Source: Corella eumyota (Eukaryota; Chordata; Ascidiacea; Phlebobranchia; Corellidae). From it: DNA of 64,000 nt. Below, piece by piece: positions 20,101 to 35,100 of this stretch. The stretch is from NCBI GenBank assembly GCA_963082875.1, contig OY720099.1, forward strand, positions 16,783,066 through 16,847,065, given 5' to 3'. Under the pieces are notes generated by a model that saw only the letters and a program-made list of their open reading frames with translations, searched no databases and was not told where the DNA came from. Position 1 is the stretch's first letter, and every line of letters begins with the position of its first letter. The position numbers and the translations under genes are program-made.

Positions 20101-23100
20101 TTTCAAAAATGCTGAGTGGCATTTTCTCCCAGACGTTTCCATCTGATTCACAATTACTTGCTATCTTAGTAACATTACAGGCTCGAGTGGTAAACAATGG
20201 CTTATAAAGCAGATTTTGCAATGCATGTAAAGCAAAGTGCTACACTTGGTATATCAAGCAAGACGATTTTTTGTCAGTTTTCTTAAATTTAGCTTTTTTA
20301 GCAAAGTATTATAGAGTGTGCGTTTATGTTTCGTGCCTATATCATGACTGTAACCCTGCATGTATTTGTTGATGTAAATATATCAGATTTGTGTGTTCGT
20401 TTCTATGTTAGGGTAAGTTGCAGAAATAGTCTTAGTTTGTATGGAAAAGTAAGACAGCTTTCCGGTCTAGATTTTCAATCAAATAGACGCCGCAACGTCA
20501 CAGAATACACGTATAAGGATATCATTTTCAATATAAAAGCAAACATGTAGATTCAATTTTCAGCAGATCGGTTTTAGCAAAGAAATAGCAGTTGATGTTT
20601 ATTTAAAGTTAATAGTTTAATATTTGAAGAAGATTTAATAGAGAGAGATCTGCTTAGTGTATAACATGTTTACAGAGTAAATAGTACAGTACATTAAAAA
20701 TTAAGTTTTATGTAAATATGATTGTACAGAAGATTAACAAAACTTAATTATTTAGGAAAGTTTTGTATAAAACATGAAGTTGTTATTAGGAATTGGTGTT
20801 ACTTTATTGGTTTTATCGATTATAAAACAGTCTGAATGTTGCAGTTGTGCAATGACCCATCCACAAGTTCACTATTGTGATGCAGACTATGGTAAATAAC
20901 TAGGCTAAATAATCTTATTGGCATAAAATAAACTGTTTTTAATTAAACGTCCATTTTTTTGGCACAGCTTAAGTTTGTAACAGTTAATTGTACGATATTG
21001 GTACTAAAAAAAATGTAGAATTTAAACTTGTTACCCATTACTTTTAAGAATAAAAAAGGTCGCTTAACATATTTTTAGTTTTTAAACTTTTGTCTTACAT
21101 TTTCAGTGGTCAAAGCGTACGTGCGCAGCACAGTAGATGGAAGTTTTGAGAATAATAAATTTATACCAGTTTTTACAAGCGAACCAGCAACTACTACTAC
21201 AACCGTACCCGCAACAGAAGATACAACCACTGAAGTCACACCTCTCGGTACTGATCCGAAAGAGAAAGAAACTCCGAAAATTGAGGATAAAGAGTGGGCA
21301 CCCGAGCCTATCGTAAGTGAAGGGGTTTATCCTGAGATCTCTGAAGGTCTAGAAGAAGTAAGATTTCTGAGTTGCTTCTATTTTTATCAAATTTAATTGT
21401 TTTACTAACTAAATATCATTTTTAGCATATTCCTGACCCCTCAACTGGTACCCTTGAAACGATAGGAAGCCCGAACGTCGTCCACCACAAACCTTCAAGT
21501 AGCGTGGTAGAACCTATTTCGAAAGATAAAGTTGACAAACCTGATGCGATAGGATCTCCGGAAATTCTTAACGAAGAAAGCCCCTTTGAGGGAATATTTA
21601 TACCACCTGTGCTTGAGCTAGGACCTGTGATTTTAAATTCTGATCCTAACCCAAAAGATAACATAAACAGTCATGTTGAGGAGCCAGCTGTCGAAGGTAA
21701 CCCGGTTCAGCTCCCGCATATTCCCGAAGAAGTCATTACCGGGGAAGTACATAGTGTTGTAAATAATCATTCTACTGTTGAAGGGCCCCAAAACGACCAA
21801 CCAGAAAACTTAGAAGCTGCAGCTTACCGTGAACCCCCGTATGTTTATAGAGGACCGGATGGTGCAATGCCAGGACAGCATTTTCAGGTATGTTGTAGCA
21901 ATTTTCAAAATAGAGTTCTTCCGTATACTTACAACAAACTATATGACACGTTATTTTGATTTAGGGTGTAAGAGCTAAGCCTCTTGGTTTACGCGCAGAA
22001 GATGCCCCACCTAGTGCTCAGCGTAAGTTTTTAAAAACTACTGTAAACTGTATTTGTTACTAAATATATGAATTTCGAGAATTTAATTTTTGATAAAAAC
22101 AATTTGTACTTTTGTAGCTCATTTGTATGGAAAGACCAAACGCTCTCCAGATGATTATCCAGGTAAATAAATATGCATGTACATCATAAATCATTACTAA
22201 AACTTATTATATTTTAATTAAAAAAATTGTTTTAATTTTTTTTCTTATTAATATGATGTTTTAGGTTATGCTTTTTATCCGGGATTTTTAGAAGAAAGTA
22301 TATATGATTTTCCTACTCATACTCGATATGAAGTTAAAATAATAAAGGTTAGTTAATTGAAAAGTTGCTTTACAGTTTAAGTTTAAGCTACTATTAAACT
22401 AATTCTTAAGAAATCAATATTTTTTTTTATGTAAAGGTTTATAAAGGAGAAGATATAGGACTGTCAAGTAACTCAACTGTTTATTTTTACACCTCGAGTT
22501 CAGGGGCAACGTGCGGGGGTTCGCTTAACCTCAAAAGTACCTATATTTTGATGGGTAAGATATTTATAAAAGCTATCATATTGTCAAAATGTTTAATGTA
22601 GTAGTAATATATAGACCTGTATAAATAATGGTAATAATCTTGGGTTATTTTGCAAAGTAAAAAGCGGTTGTTGTAAAGGTATATTTTTAAAATAAATCAT
22701 CGACCACAAATTTGTACTTGGAATTATCAGGTTGAATAACGTTTGTTAACACGGCAGAATTAGTAATCGATTCCTCACGCAACCGGTTGTCAAAAATTCT
22801 GATGTTTGGATATTATTAAATATATTGTAAAGCTATTTACTCAAGCTTTACATTTAAGTATACAATATACCATATATTTTCTTATAGACATCATATAATG
22901 CACATATGAATTCATAAACATCTTATAATTTTATTTGAAGGCATACACAATGGCGGTATTATATGATGTCTATATTTTATGTGCGTTATATGATGTCTAT
23001 ATTTTCTTATAAACATCATATAATGCACATAAATTCATAAACATCTTATATTTTTATTCGAAGGCACACACAATGGCGGCGAATACTCATTCGTGTATTG

Positions 23101-26100
23101 CGACTACCAACTGGATTTAACGACGTTAACCAAGAAAGAAATTAAACAAATTGGAAGTAACTTGAACACAAGGTTCGCGGAAGGCTGTCGAACTTGCCAT
23201 GTTCGCGTTTGCTATAGCGAGGAATGCGAAGAAAGGGTAAGTAAAGACACTGTGGACGAATATTTGGTGTTAAATTACTTTGTTCCGTTGCAAAAAAATC
23301 GTTATTTTTCAATATTTGGTTATATAGCACTTGCGCGCTTTAGATACATAGAAGTTGCTGTTATTTTCAAAAGCTGTTATTTTCATACAGAGTTAAAGTT
23401 AAAAATAACGCAAGCTTTTTGTATAAACCTAACTAATTTAACTGAATTATAGAAAGCTGAGAAGGGTGAATGTGTGTGGGAAAATACATACACGTTAAGA
23501 AGTAGCGCTGCGTTCAACTTTGCTTGTGTTCACAGATCAGGTGGCGGTAAATGCGCCTGGCACAATGCTTTGCATCCTAAATCTCGACCTGAAGATATGT
23601 AAAAATGCAACCGGCAGTGGGCGATTTAGAGTGACAAGATTTTTGTAACAGTTTTTTTTTATATATGCTTACACAATGATTTTTTTCAGTATTATAACTT
23701 CTGTACATTTTAAAAATTGTTTTTGCAGGAATACTTAAGCCATATTAATTTGGTTCTACTTTTAAATACAACAATTGTAAATACAAATTGCGTGTTTTGA
23801 AATTTTAGTTAAAGAAAACGCATTGTCTAAGACTACATCCTTACTTAATACCCCCTATTTAAAATGTAACATTATCTTAGAACTATAAAAAGATTCACAT
23901 CTGTCTAAAAGTATATGAAAGGTTCGTTTGGTATAGAAAAAACTAGAATATATGTCCTAACTACACAAAAAATCAAAATACACTATTCATCGTTAAAAAT
24001 ACATTAAACGTAATAAATTTTTAACGACTAATATCTATAAAAAGGGATTTTCACAAACAGCGTAAACAACAAAGCTGTATTTGTGACGTCATAGACTATG
24101 TATGACGTAATTGCATAGTTAAAGAATTGCTGTTATGTCAAGGCGTTTGGTTTGCAAAATATTGACCCTACCTTAAATTTTGTTTTCAAGTCATTTTAAA
24201 AATTCTTCTTACAGAAATGCAAACAGGCACAAGACTGAATGGCGGTAATAAATATTCATTAGTTTTTGTAATATTTGCATTTGGTCATTGTGCTTAGAAT
24301 GAGTTGTCATATGCATTGTACATTAGGTTGTCCTACTGTCAAACAACTGTTTGCTCTGCAAATTATTTAATTTGATTTTAAAAATCAATATTTGAACATT
24401 TTGCAAAAATTTTGTATGTGAAATTTGTACGTCAAATTTAGTGTAAAATTTAATAAAAAAATAATCTCTGGAAGCAATAATTTTTTTGAAAGACCATTTT
24501 TTTTTTAACTTCCATTTTTAAACTAATATGTAAACAGAAATACTTTTTTAAATTCGCGAAACAACATAACAATTAGGTCTATGCTGTAATGTATTTATTT
24601 AAGTAATTTTTAACGAGTACGCCATATCATTTTTTTAGTAGTTGACTTCATAATTTAACTTTACTAACAAAATAAAGGTTAAGATATACGTCAATGATAA
24701 CTAAGGGCGGGGATGGAGAAATGACCAAATGTTTCTTTCTACCTCGCCTAGTTTTTAAATCGCAAATATTCTGTAAGAATGATTATCGTCATTCTTATTG
24801 TTATCGATTTGTTTTTTTTGTGATTTTTTTCTCGGAAAAATTGGAAAATTTTGAAAAATAGTTTCATGAGAAAAGCTAAAAAATATTTTTTAAAATGATT
24901 TATTATTTTATTTTTTGTATATAGCCTTTTGGTTAAGTTAAATAAAAATAGATTAATTTAGACGATTTTTTTAGAAGTTGTATTTTAAAAATTAAATTTG
25001 ATAAGAAATTAAAAAAAATATTATTTTAAAATAAAGTTGTTCCAAAAATTTTAAAACCTAAACTAAAATCGCATTTATTTTTAAAATATTTTTTTCAAAA
25101 ACAACCCATTTTTGGTAAACTTTAATTTTATGTCAACCGAAACAAATAAAAAACACTGAAATTCAATTCAAATTTTTCACGGTTGCGAACAATGTTCTAT
25201 TATGCTTATGACGTCATAATATGTCACTAAAATCTCACGTAGGCATTCGAGAAATAAAATACTAAGTTATTTACCATATTTGGTCATTCTAGAGACAATA
25301 ACTTGCCTATCTTAAGGCTATGCATTATTGGCTAAGGGTCAACACTTGACCTCGGGCTACGTGTGTCACAATGCTCATTGTGACGTCATAGACGATATCA
25401 ATTATGACGTAACGCACCTGAAAAAGTATAGGTTTTTGATTGATGTGGTGTTTTAAAGTGCGATAAACTTTGTTTTAAGTCGATGGATCTTGATTTGAAG
25501 TGAAGCGAAGGGTTTTAAAGATTACGGATTTGTTTTTAAATAAATAAAACTTTGAGCCACACATGGCGATGGCCTTTGGCGTGATTTAAAATACAAAAAA
25601 TATTTTTATTTAAAAAAAAAATATTTTTTTTATAAAATTTTAATTTTTTTATAAATACAAATTTCATTATATTTTTTTGTTCTCCCATTAGATTGCTTTC
25701 TTGACGTAACAATGCTATTTCGGTGACGTCATATCCCCCGTGAGTTTGTCCATTAACAAATCGGACCTCCGCGTTTCGAATTGTGACGTCACAATACCAG
25801 CGAGCGCGACATGGCAACCGCAGACGACCGCGCGGTTGTTTCGGACCGGAAACGGAAAACAACGAAAATATTTTTCACACAAAAATTTTTTTTTAATTTA
25901 ATTTTTAATTTATCGGAATTACTAATCATGATTTTTTGAGCACATTTTTATAAACAGTAAGGTCAAAATTTAAATGAACTCAGTTAAAAAAATTTTTTTT
26001 TTTAAATAAATTTTTGTTGGAAATTAAGATTTATTTTTTTTTATTAATTTTTTTGCCAAATTTGGTTTACCAATTTTGGAATAATTTTTATATTATAAAT

Positions 26101-29100
26101 TTTTTATATTTTTTTTTTAAATGAAATATAATTTTAGATTTTGAATTGAGAAAGACTTCACTCCCGCTGTGAAAAATATTATTTTGTTTTAAAAAATTCC
26201 TAAAATAAATTTAATTTGATTAATCATTTTTAGGCATCGAAAAAATAAAAACGTCAAAATTTTTTTAATAAAAAACAAATTGCTGAGCCAGTAGAGATTT
26301 TTGAAAAATTGTTAAAATATATTTGAATTATAGTTATGTACGTATATAAGGCTTAATAATGTTTTTCAATAAACAAATGTAAATCGAATATTTGTTTATT
26401 ATGTTCTATAATCTGTGCTTAGTATATTTATTAAACTTTAAATTAAAAACTTTAAATCCATATTAAGTCATGAAAAATGCAGATTTAACATTTTTTTATT
26501 TAAAAAAAAAAATTAAATTTTGTTTTTTGAAGTTGTGTATGAGTTTAACTTTAATAACAAAACAATTGTAACAAAATAACAGCTTCTGGTGAAGAGAAAT
26601 GCTAATACATGTGCACATATAAATGAGTAATCATTTTTAAACATATGTCTTTGGTGTTACTTCAAGTGGTTTACTTGAACTTGTATAAAAACATAAGTAA
26701 CCTGCGGTTTTGTCCTTGTTATAACCTATCATTTAATCACATTTATTATTATTGCATCTTTAAAACACGTCATATTGTAAGGTAATGATTTTAGCCAACA
26801 GAATTTTTATTCTCACGTGTAAAATGTTAAGATTTGGGTGGAAATATAAGTTAGGTGTAATTTCTTTGAATTCAAAAGGCGTGTGAGCATGTAAGTTATA
26901 TCACAATACGGAAAATGGGTTTGTTTACATGTAAATATCACCAGAAAACCATGGTCTTTGTGGAAAACAGAATTTATTTTTAGCACTTGCGCATTTTTTA
27001 AGTGCTTTATGCCTGTATTTGGCAGTAAGAAATTGGTTAATGATTTTCGAGAAAATAAGCCTGTCAATCGAATTAAGTCAACTTAATCGAATTCAACATT
27101 TCGAAAATTACAAAAAAATCGATTTTACTTTGCCACAAAACAGGCAACTTTTATTACATTTTACAGAGTTAATTTCACCAATACAACTTTTTCTATATGC
27201 CTTTATTTTCGAAATTTAAAAACCTGCAATATCCTAAGGATAATAACATTAGCTTATTTGGAAAAGGTCTTATTTCAAATACACTGACATGTCAACTTTT
27301 AGGGAGAATGGCCATTCAAAGCTAACAAAACCGTTACATTCTGCAAAACATCGAACACAAATATGTAACATACATTAGCCCACGCCACCTGAAAATCTAT
27401 GACGTTTTTAGCTAAAAAAAACATGAAATGACAAAGTAACGTAAAGGCTATTAACCGGCATCGTAAAATAGATTTGTGAAAAACAAATTTTTACTACTTC
27501 CGTCTAAGATAAAGCGTCGTAGCAACGGTGTAATCATTATTACGTAATGCAAACGAAATAATCTACAAGCATTCTTTAGCACAAGACAGGGTGGGCCTTT
27601 TTCTATTTCGGTCTCTCGCTTGTTTACATCGAAGTTTGCTATATAAGAGAGCGATGCAGTTAGTCTCCATATCAATATAGTATTGTAACAACCGTGTTAG
27701 ACACTTATAGGTACTGAAAAATTAGAGTTTACGGCGAATTTATTAAAAATAAGTTTTCAAGATGTCAAGCAAAGTTGCACTGTTGATTGGTGGTGCTTTT
27801 TTGTTATTAAACTTGGTTAGAAAAGGTGAAAGCTGTATGTGTATGCCATCCCATCCACAAGAAGCAATATGCGAAGAGAATAGCTTCAGTAAGTCAATTC
27901 AATTTATCTTAATGAACTAAGTTTAAATTTCTTGTGAAACGCCTTATCAAGGCGTAAGTATTCGCTAAAGTCAAAAATCGATTGAGCAATTTTAATTTTT
28001 TTAGAGAAATTTGCATTTTAATTTCGCTAATCAAATTTTTTTTCAATAACATTTCACCTTGATTTGACTACATCATGAATTGCATTAAAATCGATATTGT
28101 AATGTAGTTAGTAACAACGTGGGCACAAAATCGATGCCATTACATTTAATAAAGATACCAAAAAGAAAATAACTTGATAAATAAAAGAAATTATGTAAAT
28201 TTTTTTTAAATGTCACCAAAAAAATTAAGAATCAATTGAATTGAAACCAAATTTGGCCCACTTATGTGACGTTACAATCAAAATTGCGATCCCGTGCTTT
28301 GTGGTGCGAAAATAAGAACGCTTCTTTGTGACGCAATAATCGTAAACGCGATCTGTCGCCATAAAAACGTCGTAAAAATCAATTTAGTGGCATTTTGATT
28401 GACGTTGATGGTTAGTTAATAACCATAACTGTTAATAAAAGGTTATGGGTTCTATTTTAAGATTGCGTGAACGCTAATTTGCAGGTTGCACAAATGTAGT
28501 TCAATCAAAACGGTATTCCCGTTACAAAACAGGTTTTAAAAATTTATTTAATATTCCTAAATACTGGAATTTTATATTGGTAAATGTATTTTGCTTTTAC
28601 ACTCAAAATTTTGGTCTAAAACAAGCGGTTTTGCATGCCAAAAAAATGCCTAGCCTTACTTAGTAAAAAAACGCCTTTTTTATTTCAATTCCGCAGGTTT
28701 AATTAGTTTTCCGTTTCTTGCCTTAATTTTAACACGTTTTTTTTCTTGCAGTTGCCTTGGTTAAAGTTCGAAACGAGGCGTTTGTTCGAGTCGATGAAAA
28801 GCTGAGTCGGGAAAAGAAAAGTGCTGGCGAGCCCGCTAGTATATATATGGTTGATAAACCGAAAAAATTTGAAACGAATGAAGTAATAGACGAAGGTAAA
28901 ATTGAACTAATATTTATAAAAAACTTACTATACATAAAGTGTATTATTTTGTCCAAATTAATGTGTATTTTATGGGTTATTTTTTGTTAATTTATAGAAA
29001 TTACAGTAGTTTTTTTACTTTTCATAGTTAAATTTAGGCAGTAATTGTTGAAGTACTATTGTGGTCACTTAAAATAGGTTTAAATCAAGTTAATATGATA

Positions 29101-32100
29101 TAATAAATATGTTATGATAAGAGATCCGTGGTATAAATAACCAAATAACCCAATGTGTCACTTTATAAGTGACCTAAACTCTCTTTGAAATATTTCTAAT
29201 TATGATTTTAACGGTTAGATGAGTATATGGAAACAGCTATTAAGCCGACTGCTTCTCCAAACGAAAAAATTGTTCCTGAATTTCTACCCGAGGGCGGGAA
29301 ATATAAAAATGCTGATTTCTTAAGATACAGGATTAAGCTCTACAAGGTAAAAACAGCTTTTAAAGTATTTGATTTATTCGTGTATTTCTACAAGGTTTTA
29401 ACAGTAGACATAGGGTTATATTTCGTTAACAGTTTGTTATGACACAGCGATTTCGTAAAATTGCCTGTGTACCAAAATATATCTCACAAGAATGTTTAAA
29501 ATTTTTGCTTGGCAAGGAAATGTAGCATACCTTGTGTTAATTAATATTAAACATTCTTTACGACACCTGCTTAACGTTTAAACACATCAGAGCCTAATAT
29601 AGAAACTTGGTTTTAACGTTCTGTTTAATCTTACTCGCCTAATACTGAAAACACGAAGATTAGACTCGCCAGGAATTTGTAAAACCTGTTATTACACTTA
29701 ATCGACGGGAAATTGTCTTCTAAGTGGAAGGACGTAATCTTTGTTAGGGACCTGTTTTTTGTCACGCCGTGTAAGCGTAGACAATAATCAAATAAAATTC
29801 GGAAGGCGCGTGCGACCTTTGTAAAACCAACATAAAAGTTAGACGTCTGAATTCCAATATTCAGCCCAAAGGTTGCTATTAATAAACACCATGTCAATAA
29901 GAGACCCTTCTAACTCTTTACTTTATACCACGCCTATATATAACTTAGCGCATTCGCAATAGTGCGACATATTAACTGAAAGGGTTAAATTTTTGGTGTA
30001 TATTTCCAGACAAAGGGCAGACTTATGGTGCTTGAATTTAATTAAGTATTCTTCACATTTCAGGCGTATAAGGGAATCGATAGAAAAATATCAAGCAAAC
30101 AAAACATGTTTATTTACACCAACATAGACGAGGGGCTTTGCGGGAAAAAACTCAGACTCAAGCAAACTTATCTTATCATTGGTAAGAAAGCATTTAAAAT
30201 ATTTCAATATCTTAATATAACCTAAACATACTATAACACACTAGGGTAATGTGTAAGCTGTATATAGAATATAGTAATATTTGGTTTTAGCCTAATCTTC
30301 CAATTACAGAGGTAGTTGCTAACTCCAAAAGAGTAACACGTCATGACATTACTGTCTAATTCAATTTAAATCATTACGATTACCTACTCTATATCAAACT
30401 AATTTGAATTCCTGCCATTAGGCAAATTCCTTCGGGAATACGCTTTCAATTCCCTTAGCTAATATTTAATATTTCCGTCAAGCGTTTAACGATTTTCCTT
30501 TAAAATTGCCAGGTCGTATTATTGAAGGGCGACTGAGTTTTAGTTTGTGCGACCACGTGATCGCCTGGCATACTCTCTCGAAAAACGAGCGAAGAAATAT
30601 TCGCAAAAATATGGAGAACTCCGACCAGGCTTGCAAGGCGGGGTGTGAGGTGAAAACGTGTCCGTGGTCGAGATGCAAAGCAGAGGTAAATATAAGTTTA
30701 ATAATTGTTTTTATGTGAAGTTTTAGATTCTAAAGGCCAATACAACCTATCTATAGGTTAAATTTGGAGCCAGTTCGAAGTGGTCCTTTTAAAATTGATT
30801 TCTTATGTTTTAAAATTTAACATTTTATATTAGAACCGATACCAATGCGCTTGGACTTCAAAAATGGAGAAAAAACACGGCTCCAAATTTCACCCCGCCA
30901 ACTTTATGTGCCAACCGTCCGCTAAGGGGCGCTGTCTATGGAACATCAGTGACGTCAAGAAGTCCTCCAACAAGAGAAGACGACGTCATAACACCGCGGA
31001 GGCAGCAAAGCGTCATCACCAGCAACTACTCCTCCGAGATGGACTTCCATAACTCCTATACTTTTTTTACATATAGCTACTGTGATCAGTCACGTGACTG
31101 TGACGTGTTGCATCATGTGACAACACGCGCTTTCTAACAACCCCAAAGGCTTTTAACCTTTTAACTGTTAATAATTAAACTATAATATACAACTTTTACA
31201 AACAAGGTGATTTGAAATCAGACTGTTGTTTTATTTTTCTTTAATTTTTTTGTGCGCTGGCGTATGAAAATCCTACTTAAGGTACTTTAACTACTACCGA
31301 TTTACTAATGTACATAATCGATACATAATACAGACCAGCAATTTCGCTTTATTGCCTCTGTAAATCATTGGGTTTTCCGCTTTTACAGACGTTTACAGAC
31401 GTCTAATTTGCGATCATGATTCAGTTGTCAGTTGATGTCAGTTTTGACGTTACTTAACAAACAAACTAACACGTGGGCTTTAATATAACATTATTAACGT
31501 AAAGCGTGGGCTGTAAGGAAAAAGTCGTTTATAAACTTTAACTACATTGTAGCTTTATTTTATTTGTTTAACCCAGAGCAAATAGCATTTGCCTAGTGTT
31601 GATATATTTGTTTTATATTGTTTTATGCTTCGATTGCTTGCTATAGTTTATCATAGTTCTTCTTTATTTTCCTTGTTAATATTTTTGTGATTTATTTGTA
31701 AAAGTCGAAAATAAAATTTAAAAAAGCTAAGATTTTGCAATAATTATGTTAAGGGGCACTTTATTATATAAAGTAAAAAAGTTAAAAATATTCTTGTGTT
31801 TTCAAAACTTTCAAATGACTTTTGGGTTGTCGTAAACACCAAACTTATTGTGTTGCAAACCACCTGGTCACGTGATATTTACGCTACGTCATGTCACGTA
31901 GGCGAAGTTCCAGGTGTGATTTTGTCTAGTCGTAAAATTCAAAAACAAAATTTGATTTGCTTTAGGATGTAACAATTCAAATGAAAGCGACCGAAAAAAA
32001 TGATTTGTTTTTAAATTACGGTGCTTAGTGCAAAATTGTTTAAGGGTCCTGTAGTAACGTTGTGTAATAACTTTTTAAGGAAAGCGGCAAACTTTTTGGC

Positions 32101-35100
32101 ATTAATTTATACGAGTACTCATAAAAATCATTGCAAATAGATGTAATATTTACCAACCGATCTCACTGATATTTTGGGACAAACTTAAACTTTGTAAAAA
32201 TGGTAAACCAATATTCTTAAATATTTACATTTAAATTACGGAACCAAGTTTAATTTAATTATTTATATTAAATTTTCATATTTTTTGGTTCAGTTCTCCT
32301 TTAATGTACTTTTTTAAAGGGGAACTGATGTCACACTATAGTGTTAAGTCCACAAAGATATCAATAAACAATCAGTTAGATATAAGGGAAATTTGCATTT
32401 AGGCAGAACAGTCAAAATCCAGACATAAAACAAGCGATTCAAAGACACCTTGGTGGTTAATATAACTACCCTTTCAGACGTAATATATCCTTGCAACACA
32501 GTTAATATTTAACTTGATGATAATAAACCCATTGTATTACACTAGCCATGTTTTAGTTCCCAATAAGGTAATGCCTTGATACAGAACTAAATTGCATCAT
32601 ATGTAATTTTGTGCTTATGATATGTAAGAAGCGGGTATTATGTTTTTTTTTATAGTAAATTTACCAACAATACCACAATAATATGGTTTTTGTATATTTT
32701 TATGTCATGTACTGATATAATATGCGTTCAGTCCGTTTCTACATCTAACTATTTGTTTAAAAACCAAAATACAAAAATTACAACCCGCCAAATTTCGCCA
32801 AATGTTTTTAGGACAATAATATTTATGATTACACTGCCATGGAATCTTTTTAGTCTACTCACGACTTAATCAGCATAAAATATTAATGTTAAATTTCCAA
32901 TAAACAGGAGTGGAAAAATAGAGTCTCATTATTGCGTGGGAAAACATTACAATTAAACCACACTCTAAGACTGTCGCTTTAATTTCATTTTTGCCATTTT
33001 GAATATTGGTAATGAGAAATAAATAAATTTATATTGCTTGAACTGAAAATGTAGTAAGTATTTTGCATTTACTCTGTAGCGAAGTCTAGCGCTTTTATAC
33101 TTTTTGAAAAAATTCGAAAGATATCATAATCGTTTTCCACTGCCCTAAGAGGCACAAACGGTATAATCGTGCCCAAAACTTTTAAAAACTATTTTTCGGA
33201 CAACATTCTCAATAATATCCCAAAGACAAAACCCAGTAACAAATTAATTAAATTTTTTGGCCGTCGAGTCGGCCTTTCTACAGATTTTATGAAAAAATAC
33301 TATTGTCTAGGTGAATTAAATGTTAGTAAATGCATGCGTTTAACTTACCATCTGTTTATGTGATGGGTAAAAGGTTTGATCGACAAGAGGAAATTTTTCT
33401 CGTCCCAATCTTTTCTGAATTCGGATAAGTTGGGAAAACTAAAAAAACAAGCAAAAAAATAATTATTGGTATAAAAATAAAGAAAATTGCCATTTTTTAG
33501 TATAACTTCTAAACACATGAACAGTTATCATTAACATTTAAAATATTTGTAAATAAATCGAAAACCAAATTGTCAATTATGTTATTGTAATGTTTGGTTA
33601 ATACAAAGTAAATGCCAAAATCGATTATAAAGCGTTATTTTTCTTACAAATTTTCAAAAAAAAATCTTGTTACATTTTTAAGAAAGAAATCATTAAGCAA
33701 ATTGACAAACGCGCATATATTAATATTTGGTTCTAAGTGTTTTATCAAACAGATTGTTAAAATTTTGATGTTAGATATTCCTAAAATCTAGGCTATAGAA
33801 ACGATCAATAGAATATAAACAGTTATTGATTTTTTTAATGGATTGGCTAGTAAAGTCGAAATCTTGTAAAATCGAAAAGAGGTTTTGCTAAATCGATTTT
33901 CAGTCGATTTTGTTTTTTTCAAGTCAAGTCCTACCGTCCATGGTTTATCCATGAAGTTGTATGTGGAATGTAAGGAATTGACTGAAGGTATTCCGCCGTA
34001 TTTTAAACCGATAATCAAATTGCGAAAATCTTCACCTTCTACCATTGACCTGGCTGGCTGACGGAGCAGCAAAAAATCTGGTTTAAAAGACCTAAAATAT
34101 CGAAAAAATGTCTTGTAACATTGAACAACATGCTATAAAAATACCTAGGCAATGCAGACTCTAAGTTTGCAAAATCTGCTTTCTTATACCTTAATAAATA
34201 AATTAAAATATTTACAAAAACTGAATTAATAAAATATTAAGCTTGTATAAATATCAGAATCAATTCAGCTGCATAATTAATACAATGTCAATAGAATTTT
34301 AAAACTTCGTATAATAGCGAAATAAACCCTGCTTTTACCTTACAATTCTATTTCCGTTTCTTATACAATTAATATCTACCGTTGTACCACTTATACTTTG
34401 GCTGGAGAGGCTAATTTCGCTAAACTCAGCCTAAAATTAAAATAAAAAAATGATTAAGTTAGTATTTAATTTTTTTAAATTACATTTTGTAAATTTTTAA
34501 TTAAGATAAATATGTTACCTGTTCTACTTTAATATTATATTCATTGTGGATTTGATGGCCCTTGAAGTATTTAGCCCTAAAATTAAAAATGTTAGCAATT
34601 TTTTCATAAATTCGGTTATCCGTTAGTATAGCTTATGTTTCTAATTCAATAATGACATTTTCTGTGGGTTAAAAATAAAGTACAAAATTATGATTTTACT
34701 AAATTTTTGGTTTTACCAGTTAGTATGTTGGTCATCAATGACCAGTATAGTTTTGCTTTTTTCGGCGCCATCTGTCTTTAAAGCGGCTAAAGGATAGCCA
34801 GATGCCAAAGAAGCAAAAAAACCCGGGTTGCCTAAATCAATATAGTGTTAAAAGGTCCGATATCGTTTTTCACGTGATTGTATAAATTCATAGAATATAT
34901 ATCTATGTTCAATGAAGTGTATTGAACTTTGCATATTATTATTATTTTATTTTTTTAACTTCCACAATCGATTTAAATTACATAACAATTTAGTACAACT
35001 TTAAAATGAAGCCTTTTTAAATGTGTTTTAATAAGGATTATCAAATACGTACAGTTAAGTCACATTTATTTTATAACACAGCAAAGTTTGTTCTTTGTTG

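Noticed and set aside
20326-20550. 74-codon open frame upstream of TIMP 1
   Set aside because: No recognisable domain, no fitting splice signals and no relation to the TIMP signal exon.
25536-25862. 108-codon minus-strand open frame in the synapsin intron
   Set aside because: It reaches into poly(A/T) tracts, has no acceptor before its GC-rich part and resembles no synapsin or TIMP exon; the GC-rich patch is better explained as a regulatory island.
28729-28956. Minus-strand open frame opposite TIMP 2 exon 2
   Set aside because: It is the shadow of the coding exon on the other strand; splicing and TIMP homology support the plus strand.
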